Assembly: GCA_021234155.1 (NCBI GenBank)
Contig: JAJEKV010000057.1
Location: 1,354,300-1,418,299, forward strand
Reading direction: 5' to 3'
Source of the DNA: Isoetes taiwanensis
Taxonomy: Eukaryota > Streptophyta > Lycopodiopsida > Isoetales > Isoetaceae
Length of the DNA: 64,000 nucleotides
How positions within the stretch are numbered: the stretch's first letter is position 1; each line of letters begins with the position of its first letter. The position numbers were made by a program, and so were the translations under genes. The notes under the pieces were generated by a model. That model had not been told where the DNA came from, did no database searches, and worked only from the letters and a program-made list of their open reading frames with translations. Below, piece after piece: positions 32,137 through 41,739 of this stretch.

Positions 32137-33278
32137 ACACCTGTAGCCTTATCCTTACGTAGCTGATCTCGGGCCTCTTTGGGAATAGACTGTAAGAGAT
32201 TCCAAACTTCCTTGCCAACATTGGTGGGTTTGTCAGGCATGTTGAAGGTGACTTTCTTTTCCTGTCGACCGTAAGAGTTCTGCTGAGAGGGCCTCGGACT
32301 GGGTGAGCGGGGTTTATATGGTGTGGACGGCCGTGGCTGCGAGTAAGGAGCAGGTCGCGGATACTGGTTCCTTGGTGTGTCCTCTTCGAGGCTTAATGCC
32401 TTAGCCTCCGCTTCTGCTACTGATTTTGGGTCTATGGCCTTGGCCATTCGTTTAATGGATGGGGCCAACCCTTCAATGTAGCCCTCTACCGCCCTCTTTT
32501 CATTCATCCCTGGTACATACAACCTCAGGCGCATGAATTCATCAGTGTATGCCTGAACGGACATGCCCTTCTGCTCTAACCTGTAAAAGGTCTGGATCTG
32601 TTGGCATTTGTGCGCACGAGGCACGTAATGCAATTTAAAAGCCTTGGCGAACTTTTTGAACTTGCACCTGCTCCTCTCCAGGTGCTTGGCTCTGGCATAA
32701 CCCTTCCACCAAATACGGGCAGCTCCGGTAAGGTTGGTGGTGGCAACCTTTCCTGTATCCTTCTCTGTCATTCCATAGGACTTTCCAAACTCCTTCATCT
32801 CGTCCAACCAGGATTCTGCATTCAAGCCACCTCTGGATTTCCCATCAAACTGAGCCAACTTCCTGTTCTTCCATATACTAGTTATGGCCGTATCAACGGT
32901 TTTTCGGTATTCCTTATCCTTACGCTTCGCATGGTCACTGACTGATAGCGATGACCCAGAAGACACCGAAGTGGTTGAGTGTGAGGAAGTGGCGCTATCC
33001 TTAGAGGAACTTCGGTGACGCTTAGTATGAGTCCTCCTTGGTACAGGTACAGGGCTAGCTCTAGGGGGAGATGGCTGTTGTGCAGGTGGACTCACTGGTC
33101 GCGGAGGTAATTCCGGTCCGTCCTCCTGGGTTTGTTGTGGTGGATTGGTATGCAATACATAGGCCTGTAATTCGCCGAGTTGCCTTTTCATTAACATCAA
33201 TTCCTGTTCAGGTGTCAGCCTACTGGCGTTGGAGGGTGTTTGCCAAGCAGCGTTACGTGCACCGTCTATAGCGAGCAT
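31977..33278 (-). CDS. Gypsy M gag (capsid) polyprotein
   Basis: ATG at 33278-33276, 433 residues. An N-terminal helical piece ([20 protein letters not shown]) is followed by a Pro/Ser/Arg-rich linker. The capsid domain (about residues 130-270) shows [30 protein letters not shown] and [19 protein letters not shown] basic, proline-rich stretch then leads to the zinc-knuckle region, which shifts out of frame into pol near 32130. The W..W and YxxxF..L pattern is typical of Ty3-gypsy gag. It follows three upstream frames on the same strand rather than directly following the primer-binding site. Confidence 0.85.
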   Translation of the reverse strand: MLAIDGARNAAWQTPSNASRLTPEQELMLMKRQLGELQAYVLHTNPPQQTQEDGPELPPRPVSPPAQQPSPPRASPVPVPRRTHTKRHRSSSKDSATSSHSTTSVSSGSSLSVSDHAKRKDKEYRKTVDTAITSIWKNRKLAQFDGKSRGGLNAESWLDEMKEFGKSYGMTEKDTGKVATTNLTGAARIWWKGYARAKHLERSRCKFKKFAKAFKLHYVPRAHKCQQIQTFYRLEQKGMSVQAYTDEFMRLRLYVPGMNEKRAVEGYIEGLAPSIKRMAKAIDPKSVAEAEAKALSLEEDTPRNQYPRPAPYSQPRPSTPYKPRSPSPRPSQQNSYGRQEKKVTFNMPDKPTNVGKEVWNLLQSIPKEARDQLRKDKATGVCDPAIICRIALTSRRLPNWPWLTSIGKIWSPICLSMTRLPSTFTVRLIFLPL

Positions 33279-33519
33279 TCATGAAAGTATAAGCAGATTT
33301 ACAGTAATGTACAATTCCTTTAAGATACATTTTGCTGATAGTGACAAGAAAATATACAATCAGAAACTAATATTTTATTTCATTCAAGTTGAGTACAACA
33401 ACAAGTTGATTGGTACATGGGTTGATACAAAAGTAGGTATGATACAGTGGAAGTTTTAAAGTTCTACTCGCACACCAGGTAACAGCAACAACAGAAAAAT
33501 ATAACTGGAGAGACCAAGC

Positions 33520-34077
33520 CTAGGGGTTCGCGAAGGGGTATAGGATCGCGTAGCGGACACTCTCCCGTACAGCTCTAACGAGTTTATAGCGTGCCCAGGC
33601 TTGGATAATCACTGGTTGGTATTCCCATGTTGGGCTTACAATGAGAAGATTGAAAAGCCTTCGCAGAGCATAGAAGAGTTGCCAAAGGTGGTCGTTGGCG
33701 TCCTCGAAAGCCTCGTGCCTGCTCATACTCCAATAGTCCCAGGTACGGCACAGGGTCATCTTCAGGTCCTCGAAAGCTCTGTCCCTAAGGATGTTAACTA
33801 CCTCCAGCCCTTTGTCAGGGTCATAGGGTTCTCCTGGTGGCGGTGGTTCCATCTCATAGCCTCCATCCCACTCTGGATATTCACCATATCTCTGGCCATA
33901 GTCCTGCTCTGGCGGTCCGGGATCATCCCTCCTCACCATGTCGGTAATCCTCTCCTCATATTCCCAAAGAGTCTCTTCTGCAAGATAGTTGGAATGAATA
34001 GAGAACATTTTGTAATTCCGTTTTATTCTAAACTCTAATACTTTGAAGATGAGGTCATGAAAAAAAGAACAATTCAC
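33520..34077 (-). CDS. Gypsy M extra frame 3 (function unknown)
   Basis: Open for 185 codons but lacking a convincing ATG at the top. The coherent part begins near EETLWEYEERITDMVRRDD and is preceded on the minus strand by CTATCTTGCAG, a good splice acceptor, so it may be an exon joined to an upstream frame. It is rich in Glu, Tyr, Pro (GEYPEWDGGYEMEPPPPGEP) and ends with a helical, hydrophobic half. No family was recognised. Confidence 0.45.
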   Translation of the reverse strand: MNCSFFHDLIFKVLEFRIKRNYKMFSIHSNYLAEETLWEYEERITDMVRRDDPGPPEQDYGQRYGEYPEWDGGYEMEPPPPGEPYDPDKGLEVVNILRDRAFEDLKMTLCRTWDYWSMSRHEAFEDANDHLWQLFYALRRLFNLLIVSPTWEYQPVIIQAWARYKLVRAVRESVRYAILYPFANP

Positions 34078-34256
34078 TCATACTTGTCAAGACAGTAACT
34101 GTATTTAATAAGGAAATAAAGTACATCATATTATAACAGGGCTAAAACATTTGCCAATCCAAAATCTCACAATCACCCGCAAAATTGCGTAGCACAATTA
34201 GTTTAGGAGCTAGGTCCTCCCTCTTCATCCGTGGCCCTAGGAGGTGGTGGAGGCGG

Positions 34257-35603
34257 TCAGTGTTGTAGCAGAGTTACCCTAGGGTCTATTGTGGCAGCCG
34301 CAATAGATGCAACCTCCGGTGGATAGGCAATGGCCAATGGGGCTGCCGTGAGGAGCTTCATGCTCATCCAAGGCGCAATATCCTGACCCAGGGCCGTCAG
34401 GGCAAGATCCCGTCGCACGAGTACATAAGTAAACGTACGATAGGGAAGCTTCTTGTGGCCGGCCAGTGTAGAGAGAGCACGGAGGGCCCACCATGAAGCT
34501 TCAGCCTCTGGCCCTAGATCTCGGGCTATAAAAAGGACTTGCCCCTGTCGGAAGGCTGACAAAAAGAAACGGGTGAGGTGGTTACCCAGCACCTTCCCTT
34601 GCGGGGTCTCGGATGTAGCCACTTCCTTATCCAAGTCCATGGGGACTTCTTCCTCCTTAAGTTCCTGTTGCTCCTCCTTCTTATGCGCAGGATTATGATA
34701 TAAATCCTCTCCCTCGTCATCTGAGTCGGAGGGAACCTCAACCATGTTGATGTTTGGGACGTGAGGTCCCATAGCTGTAAAGGCATCTGGTGAAGGCTGC
34801 GAGGCTGGCTCCTGCATCACAAAGTCCCGAAGACGTAATAGAGTCTCTGCCGGCTCTATGGTCTCTTGACGGAACTGGAGCAGCTGCTGCACTTCTGGAG
34901 GAAGCTTAGTAGAAGTGAAGTCAATGAAATCGTCCATACAGTACTCCGCAAGCTCATAAAGTACATGGTCTTTGCGCTTGCGTCGAAATCCGGCCACCAT
35001 GTGATACGTCCAGATAATATCATCCAAGAGAAGGTACTCCTGCCCTTGGTGATAGATAACTGGAAGGCCATCTAATCCTGACAAGCCTATAGCTTGTTCA
35101 CGGCGCGGTGGCAACTCCTCCGCTAACTGTTTCCAACGGGCAAAGTCGCCCATACCTATGTGCTCGTCGTCCCCCTCCTCGGAAGACTCTGGCAGTTTGC
35201 CTTTTTCTACAGGCAAAGTTTCATCCTCAACGTATTGGTCCATGAGGATGGCTAGGGCGAAAGTAACTTCCAGATGTTGCCGCCCCTGATGTTGGACCAC
35301 TGGCAAGTGTTTACCCCATCGGAGCTTCCCCTTCAGGACATCATAAGCATGGGTGTCCCCGCCTAACATCTGCCGGACTACCTCCCGCTCCAAATACAGC
35401 TGGGGAGGATCCCCAAGAGGAATACACAGAGGAAGCATTTCCTCCATGTAGAAGTCGAGGAATCCGGCGTAATCCGGATGCCGCTGCATATTGGCGAGGA
35501 GGTCTATGCGTTGGCATAGCAAAGGTTGCAGCAGGTCGAAAGGGACTTGCGGATCCCATTGCTCTCCATCATGGTACCAGGCGGCAAGGTCGGCGGCAGC
35601 CAT
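34257..35603 (-). CDS. Gypsy M extra frame 2, 448 residues (function unknown)
   Basis: ATG at 35603-35601 (MAAADLAAWYHDGEQWDPQV). An intact reading frame with mostly helical composition, two similar short motifs (LPVVQHQGRQHL and LPVIYHQGQEYLLL), an acidic region near residue 300 (SDSDDEGEDLY, then a Glu/Lys-rich stretch), and a C-terminal half rich in Leu and Ala. The HQG(R/Q) pair suggests an internal duplication. No enzyme motif or membrane segment was recognised. It lies between the H3-fusion frame and gag on the same strand, so it presumably comes from the same full-length or a spliced transcript. Confidence 0.6.
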   Translation of the reverse strand: MAAADLAAWYHDGEQWDPQVPFDLLQPLLCQRIDLLANMQRHPDYAGFLDFYMEEMLPLCIPLGDPPQLYLEREVVRQMLGGDTHAYDVLKGKLRWGKHLPVVQHQGRQHLEVTFALAILMDQYVEDETLPVEKGKLPESSEEGDDEHIGMGDFARWKQLAEELPPRREQAIGLSGLDGLPVIYHQGQEYLLLDDIIWTYHMVAGFRRKRKDHVLYELAEYCMDDFIDFTSTKLPPEVQQLLQFRQETIEPAETLLRLRDFVMQEPASQPSPDAFTAMGPHVPNINMVEVPSDSDDEGEDLYHNPAHKKEEQQELKEEEVPMDLDKEVATSETPQGKVLGNHLTRFFLSAFRQGQVLFIARDLGPEAEASWWALRALSTLAGHKKLPYRTFTYVLVRRDLALTALGQDIAPWMSMKLLTAAPLAIAYPPEVASIAAATIDPRVTLLQH

Positions 35604-35792
35604 GGCGCTAGAAGGGAGGAGAGAGGGGAAGAAACATTTGAAATAACTTTAAAAGTCCCTTTTTAACCCTTGCTATTGTGGCTGACGTCAGCATTTTATT
35701 TTATATTTAACATAAAATAATTAAACTTTTAATACAAAATAAAAGTTTTTTATTAAATATCACAAGAAAATATTTACAATGCGGCAAATATG

Positions 35793-37016
35793 CTAAGGAT
35801 GCTCCCCCCGAATCCTGCGGGCGAGGGCTAAATCCTTAGGCATTATGGTGACCCTCTTTGCGTGGATCGCGCAAAGATTGGCGTCACCAAAAAGTGCTAC
35901 CAAGTAGGCTTCAGCAGCCTCTTGGAGCGCCGAAATTGCAAAGGTCTGGAAACGGAGATCGGTCTTGAACTGCTGCGCGATCTCTCGTACCAGCCTCTGG
36001 AAGGGTAGCTTCTTGATCAGAAGCTGTGTAGACTTCTGGAACTTGCGGATTTCCCGCAAGGCCACGGTACCGGGTCGGTACCTGTGAGGCTTCCTCTGTG
36101 CCCCGGGCTTTGCAGGTGGCCCCGTCGGTGCTGGCAACGTCTTAGCCCCAACAGCCGGTCGGGAGCTATCTACCCGCTGCTGCCTCCGGTCGGAACTCGT
36201 CTTCTTCCCAAAAGCCCCGACAGTCCTTAGTTTCTCTTCGTACTGACTGCCGGTCTTATGGGCTAGACCCTTCCTCCGGTGCTTAACAGTCTGATGCGTC
36301 GGGATTGGGCCCGGCCCACTCCCCGATGCTCCTTCATCTTGTGGGTTCCGCTGGTCTTGCCGGTCCCGCTCCTCTTGTTCGAGCTTCTCCCTTTCTTCCC
36401 GGGCCCTCCTCAGATCTTCCTGAATCTGAGCAAACAGCTGGGCTGCAGCACGGCGATTAAGTTCAGCTTGGTACCGCTGTGGTCGCAGGCCCATGTCTAT
36501 CTGAATGGTTATCAGATAGTCTATGCTGATATCGGGGATTTCTCCCCATACAAAACTGTTGGAATCCTCATGCCAGCGGTATGGGGGAACCTCAATGGCA
36601 AAGCCGTCCCCGAGGTACCTGTATTCCCTTCCACGGGCCGCCGTATCTGCCCGCTCGATCTCCCTATGATCATCCTCTCTGGCCAAACCCCTGATACGGT
36701 CGGCCTCTGTCCTGATGTCTTCCTCCTCTGTATGGCCTTCCTGCTCGGGAGGATAGAATTTAATGAGCATCATGACCATGTCAGGTTGCTCAACAATGGT
36801 ATAGGAGAGCTGGCGAAGGTTCAGCCGGATCAAAAATGGCTCTGAGAAGTGATAGATAGGATAGGGAATCCTATCGTTGTTCTCAAACCTATTTACCAGC
36901 TCATCCAGAAGTATGTCAATAAAGGCCGGGTCTGTAGCCATGTGCTTGGCGATCATGGCGTAAATCTCCACGATGCTCAAAGTAGATGGGTCCGGGGCGC
37001 TCTTGGTATTGGCCAT
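35793..37016 (-). CDS. Gypsy M extra frame 1: novel N-terminal protein fused to histone H3 fold
   Basis: First in-frame ATG at 37016-37014 in a good context gives 407 residues; the frame is open further up without another ATG. Residues 1-308 are unrecognised: a helical N-part, [20 protein letters not shown], a probable coiled coil (Arg/Glu-rich, about 215-255) and a basic Gly/Ser/Pro linker. Residues 309-407 (nt 35793-36092) are a histone H3 core: [20 protein letters not shown] at the start, [51 protein letters not shown] and LARRIRGE at the end. It is exactly as long as canonical H3 from Lys37 to the C-terminus, with about 15 substitutions by my recollection. The ARKS-type modified tail is absent. 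Loop 1 has no CENH3-like insertion. The frame is intact, and it is intronless across the H3 part. Confidence 0.85.
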   Translation of the reverse strand: MANTKSAPDPSTLSIVEIYAMIAKHMATDPAFIDILLDELVNRFENNDRIPYPIYHFSEPFLIRLNLRQLSYTIVEQPDMVMMLIKFYPPEQEGHTEEEDIRTEADRIRGLAREDDHREIERADTAARGREYRYLGDGFAIEVPPYRWHEDSNSFVWGEIPDISIDYLITIQIDMGLRPQRYQAELNRRAAAQLFAQIQEDLRRAREEREKLEQEERDRQDQRNPQDEGASGSGPGPIPTHQTVKHRRKGLAHKTGSQYEEKLRTVGAFGKKTSSDRRQQRVDSSRPAVGAKTLPAPTGPPAKPGAQRKPHRYRPGTVALREIRKFQKSTQLLIKKLPFQRLVREIAQQFKTDLRFQTFAISALQEAAEAYLVALFGDANLCAIHAKRVTIMPKDLALARRIRGEHP

Positions 37017-37782
37017 AGCGGTAGTACCAAGGTCTACGAAGTCGAGCGGTGAGGCGCTGGCGGCGAAGGAGACGGCAAAGGAGGTGCTAGGGTTCGCAAA
37101 GCACAAGGGCGGGAGAACAAGGTCAGGTCTGGTGGCGATGGCGGGCGTCGGCTCAGGCGGTCGGAGGTGCTGAAGGCAAGGCAAAACAAATAACCAGAAG
37201 AAATTTTAAACGGCCAGATAACTTTTGAAAATTTAAAATTTTCCTATTAACTTTAAAATTTTATTATTATAAAATAATTATACGGCGGAAATACGCGAGG
37301 CATACGGTCGGGCGCCGGCTGCATTATACGTGCTTCCGCCTCGACTGGGGGTCGTCGAAAAGCAAGCGGCGCCCGAGTTGACCTGGCGGGCCCGCGTTGA
37401 CTCGGGTCTGACTGGTCGGGCGCCGACGGCATTTCTAGCTCCTCTACTATGACTACAAAGCGACAAAAGGCAAGCGGCGCCCGAGTTGGTTTTTGGGCCT
37501 GCCCTTGACCATTTTTCGCCTAGAGTCGACTGTTCTAAGGTAATTCGAGTACGCCCGATCCAATGGAACCACCCTCTTCGTCATTTGAGCCACCTACTGA
37601 CACTTGCTAGGCTTCCAATCTTGGGCCCTCCAGTCGCCCCATCCTCTTTAAAGCTACAATTTCTTAATTTAACCTAACACCGAGCCAAACATCAAAGAGG
37701 ACTAACAACACATTGACTTAGCCTCCTCCTAACTACCGTGCTACGAGTTAGTGTTTGGCCAGTGCTATGATTTCGAGCAACC
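37017..37782 (-). other. Gypsy M 5' leader
   Basis: About 770 bp between primer-binding site and the H3-fusion ATG. It contains two copies of a GC-rich phrase (GGGCGCCG..GGCAAGCGGCGCCCGAG) at about 37310-37385 and 37410-37485 that could fold. No open frame of note. Confidence 0.6.
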
Positions 37783-37804
37783 GAAATCACGGCTCTGATA
37801 CCAC
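37783..37804 (-). promoter_or_regulatory. Primer-binding site of gypsy M (initiator Met tRNA)
   Basis: The minus strand reads TGGTATCAGAGCCGTGATTT one base after the LTR end GCGTCACA. TGGTATCAGAGC is the usual complement of the plant initiator-Met tRNA 3' end. It identifies LTR C as the 5' LTR. Confidence 0.9.
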
Positions 37805-39470
37805 TGTGACGCTCCCTGAATATATACGGCCCTCGGCCGTATACATACGGGGACTTTCCCCTCCCATGGCGATCATCTCACCATGGGCAGGGCCCTCCGT
37901 CTATTCCGGTCACCCATACCGTGGTGGCCGGAAGGACACGAAGGGGTCATTCGGCCCACGCCTTCAATGGGACTCCTACGTCGCGGAAGCATGAATACAA
38001 GGTTAGCACACAGCATAAATCATATAATATCAACCACCACGAAGGGTGGCTCATCCATCCCAATACCAACGGCAAAGAACATGCATCTAACACTAAGTAA
38101 GCACCCGAACCCCGGGTTCTACCCCGGCTCAGACTCTAATGAGGATCGACTGACGGCTGGGCCTCAAGAGATCAGCAGACCGAGTCTTGGCGTGGCGTTG
38201 GCTGGCATAGAACATTGGCTAGGGTTGTCCACTCCATCCGCCCCTCCTGTGCACACTTTGCAGATGGGTCAATTCACGCTATGGCTTCGCTATAGCCTTC
38301 CGGAGACGCAGGTTCAAGGTATCACCCTTTGAGCCTACTCCAGGTTCATGACTCCTGGTCCGATGAGGCAGGTCGGGGAAGCGTTCCTTTCGAATCCACG
38401 GTGGTTCCATGGGTGAGCTAGAGAATACGTGCGCATCAGCGACCCCGCATCCGCACCCGACTTACTCACCCTAAATCTACTCAAAGTACAGGGGGGATGC
38501 CCCATGCGGGTCACACCTCTGTACCCAGGAAGTGTCAGACCCATACCCGGCCCGGCTCGCGCCTAGCTCGCTGGCCGACTATTAGGCCTAGCCCTTTGTA
38601 GGAGTCTCGGGGAGCCTTTTATGTTAGGTGCAAGACCCCACCCCCACTTCACCACTTGTGTTCCTTGTGCGGTGCTAAGCCAGGTCCATAGCATCTAGAC
38701 CCGGTGGGCTCTTGTGCACAGCCGCAATTAATGGGACTTTACAGGGCGCTATCTAGGAGCATACTACAATACATGGCTCGAGGAGGTCTCTACCCCGTAA
38801 TCCCCCCATTTTGAGAGTAAGACTAGACAAAGAACTAACAATCCATCCTTTGGAGCAAGAACCAGAATCGAATATAAAGAGAACTTACTTTTACAACCAA
38901 GGGTTAGTTCCTATGATTGAAACACAAAGAGAACAGAGAAACGAACACAACCAAGGCCCAATAGGGGCGTTATCTAGAATTCACGGCTATCCTAGCCACC
39001 CACCTGAGTTCTGGCTGGACTCGTTACCATGGGGTGCTTCCATCTCTTGGGAGTTGAGGGTTCAGCTTTTGCTTCACAGGTTCGACTTGGTATGGTGGCG
39101 CCTCGATAGGGTATGATGGCTCGGCTCCTGCTCCTTCTTTGGCCGAATTGAGGGAGTCAACACAGGGATAGGGATCAGGTTGACAGCCTAATTTGGAAAT
39201 CCCCATGCTCCCCAATCGATTGGGGTAGGTGGCGCCTTCCCAAAACAGTAATTAGTCTAATTAATCCTATTTAGTCCTTAATTTCCTAAGTTATAGGTTA
39301 TTATCTTTAATGTGTTAAATTAGCATAGCTAATTTAATCCCTTTTAGAGTAACCCCCTTAGGTTATAGGACCCCCTAGTGGCGTACCTTTAATGGGTGAC
39401 GTGTCGGTGTATTTGTACGTGTCCCGTATAAATACGTGACGTAGACCGTAGAAATACGGGGAACGTCACA
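37805..39470 (-). repeat. LTR C: 5' LTR of gypsy M (1,666 bp)
   Basis: Same ends as LTR A; highly similar along the whole length with a few indels (for example the CCATACC..GGAAG segment near 37925). It is followed outward by TTCAC and the resumed copia gag. Confidence 0.9.
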
Positions 39471-39475
39471 TTCAC

Positions 39476-39660
39476 TCTAGTCGAGGTAGAAGTCGTGGTG
39501 GCATGTCACGTGCTCTGTGCCCTCATTGTGGTAAAACAAATCATTCTTTAGTAGATTGTTTTCATAACCCCGATCGTGGCAAATGTCATTATTGTCATAA
39601 AGCTAATAATACCGAGGAGACCTATCACAAGAAAGCTTATGATGAGCAGTGGGGACATAC
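39476..39660 (+). pseudogene. Ty1-copia gag, right part with zinc knuckles
   Basis: In register with the left part at 11770. It has SSRGRSRGG linker then CPHCGKTNHSLVDC and CHYCHKANNTEETYH, nucleocapsid CCHC-like boxes (the second imperfect). No protease, integrase or RT follows; about 75 bp on, an LTR-like sequence begins. Confidence 0.75.
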
Positions 39661-39733
39661 ATCATACATTGTGCATTTGATCTCACCCTCGAGGATACAT
39701 GCTACTTATTTTGTTTTACAAAGAGACCAAGAT

Positions 39734-40036
39734 TGTAGGGGGGGACATCCATATAATCTTAGCCTTTGTCTATTGATAGTTCATTTGTCTATTGATAGTT
39801 CATGGAGCTAAAATGGTCTTTTACCTATTAGCCATTCATTATTGTATATAAGAGCATGTACTTTTCATGAATAATACATCATTCACTTTGAGATTAACTT
39901 GTGTTCTTTCTCTTTCCTTCTATGTGTCTTGGTGCTTTATTCCTTTGAGATTAACTTGTGTTCTTTCTCTTTCCTTCTATGTGTCTTGGTGCTTTATTCC
40001 TTGCATGTTATATTTCCAACATGGTACCAGAGCTGG
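39734..40036 (+). mobile_element. Copia-like LTR (39734-40021) with adjoining primer-binding site
   Basis: Starts TGTAGGGGGGGACATCC, has a TATA-like TTGTATATAAGAGCATG near 39843, and ends ATATTTCCAACA followed at once by TGGTACCAGAGCTGG (40022-40036). That is one mismatch from the usual initiator-Met binding site. The presence of a primer-binding site means this is the outer edge of an internal region, not a solo LTR. The left boundary is uncertain. Confidence 0.55.
39888..40001. repeat. 57-bp tandem duplication inside the copia-like LTR
   Basis: TTTGAGATTAACTTGTGTTC through GTGTCTTGGTGCTTTATTCC appears twice head to tail (39888-39944, 39945-40001). Confidence 0.85.
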
Positions 40037-41048
40037 ATTCAATCCATTACACCAAAACATTATAATATAAAATAAGATATCAAAAAAGATTTGGAAAAAA
40101 TAAACCCATTCATAATAAAAAATTTTCCCTTTTAAGTGGGCACTTTATGGGCACCCTCCCCCGGATGGACTTAGGGCGGATCCCCATTACAGAAAAACCC
40201 AGTTTCTGGGTTTTGTCACGTAAGCAAAGGGCAGGCCTCCAAATCAAGACCATTTTCATTGTAAATAGGTACTCCGAGCTCTCGAAGTGGAGCAAGAACC
40301 AAAATCATGATGGCTAAACTAGCTACAAGACAGAAATCTATGGCGGAGACTGGCTACAAGACAAAAAACTTCAGGAAAACAACAAACTCCAGGGCGACTT
40401 CAGTTTTTCAGATGGAGTGAAGGAGCATCTGAAAATTTTGCCGGATTCTGTGCCATGTCATCCTAATTCAGTCCCTGTAAAACTAATAGGAACGGGAAAT
40501 CATGCAGTCGGAATTGCCATGTGGCACACGAACTCCCCAAAAAGAGCCTAATGGAGATGGGCCCTTAGGAAGTTCATTCTAGAATGGGACTCGCATGAAA
40601 CCAACAAACCGCCCGAATAGATAGGCTTCTCATTCATCTCAGCAGATTTTCTACAATGGTGGATAGTGTGTAGCTGCGCACATGCGAACTACCCACGAAA
40701 AATAAAGGGAAAATCCAATTATAACATTTGGACCCCAAAAATACAATGCTAACAGATGTTCGGTTGGTGTACCTGCCGAAAGCTTATCACCGGGATTAAA
40801 AAACCCCGCCCTTTCGGGTTTTCGAGGAAAAACCCTAGTGATAAACCTTCGGCAAGGGGCTTAGACAAACGCAAGGCAGAGAAATCGCTCTTAAAACCCA
40901 CGAATGAAACAGATGCCGCTCGCGAACCTGTACCTGCACATCACCAACAAAAACAACAAGACAAAAACAAACCTCCCAAAGTGGAGGGGCTGATTACGCG
41001 CGTGCCACGCGACAAATATAATAAACAAAGAAGGGGGGGAGGGTGGGT
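40037..41048. other. Region upstream of the carboxypeptidase gene, left half
   Basis: No gene recognised. It contains GGGATTAAAAAACCCCGCCC and TTTTCGAGGAAAAACCC (40793-40843), whose inverse resembles 58396-58450. It also contains the first copy of CATTCTAGAATGGGACTCGC (40575). Confidence 0.5.
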
Positions 41049-41588
41049 TCAAAGAGAAAGAGGTACTGCTGAGAGAGAAGAGGAAGCGCCGATGAGGAGT
41101 TGATGCAGAAACGCGCCTAAAATAGCGAACTCCCAACCAGAATGGGCATGCGCCGCCCGCATGTGTGCAAAACATGCATGCTCGTCCCATTCTAGAATGG
41201 CGATCCGATGTCTCGGATCGATGGGATTCTAGAATGGGACTCGCATGAAACCAACAAACCGCCCGAATACCAAAGGACTTCCTTACAAACTAGGATCGAG
41301 GACGAAGGTCACAGGACGAAGGCTAAAGGCCGAGAAAGGACAGCATGAAAGAAACACCAAATTGGCCAAACCAGGCAGGGAGAAGCCCCTCCCCTGCCTG
41401 GAAACAATTCAAAGAGAAAGAGGTACTGCTGAGAGAGAAGAGGAAGCGCCGATGAGGAGTTGATGCAGAAACGCGCCTAAAATAGCGAACTCCCAACCAG
41501 AATGGGCATGCGCCGCCCGCATGCATGCAAAACATGCATGCTCGTCCCATTCTAGAATGGCGATCCGATGTCTCGGATCGATGGGATT
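41049..41588. promoter_or_regulatory. 180-bp direct repeats with TTCTAGAA sites upstream of the carboxypeptidase gene
   Basis: 41049-41228 and 41409-41588 are near-identical, separated by a spacer that repeats the 40575 block. The perfect dyad TTCTAGAA occurs at 40577, 41190, 41227 and 41550. It matches the core of a heat-shock element (TTCnnGAA). CATGCATG and CGATCCGATG..CGGATCGATG dyads also recur. The last repeat ends 151 bp before the ATG of the gene, so the block is likely its promoter. Heat control is inference. Confidence 0.55.
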
Positions 41589-41739
41589 AACAGATTCCTA
41601 ACTTTTGCTGCCAGCAGCGCACTGAGCTTATAGTTTACTAGTACATTTTTATAAACATCCATTTATTTTGGACTTTTATCTCCCTGAGGACATTCTTGTA
41701 GTGCTGCTGCTCTGCTCGTTGACTGTTTTGCAAAAAGGC

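Larger units (their letters stand above)
11771..39470 (-). mobile_element. Ty3-gypsy retrotransposon M, with nested insertions
   Basis: The element lies on the minus strand: 5' LTR 37805-39470, initiator-Met primer-binding site at 37783-37804, three extra open frames, gag, pol, then 3' LTR 11771-13434. Flanking 5-mers are ATCAC (11766-11770) and TTCAC (39471-39475), four of five identical, as expected of an ageing target duplication. M is interrupted at 27937 by the inverted relative P, which itself contains an 11.2-kb DNA transposon. Part of M between its 3' untranslated region and the last about 29 bp before its 3' LTR is missing. A chromodomain-like segment ends the integrase in this family, so it is chromovirus-like, but the extra frames before gag are unusual for that group. 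Confidence 0.85.

Noticed and set aside
35793-36092. Independent histone H3 gene inserted into the element
   Set aside because: The H3 part continues the reading frame from upstream without its own ATG, tail, promoter or flanking duplication, so it is treated as a fusion domain.
35793-36092. Centromeric H3 (CENH3)
   Set aside because: Loop 1 has no insertion and the sequence [19 protein letters not shown] is canonical-H3-like.
36279-36845. 188-codon plus-strand frame
   Set aside because: Antisense shadow of the H3-fusion frame.
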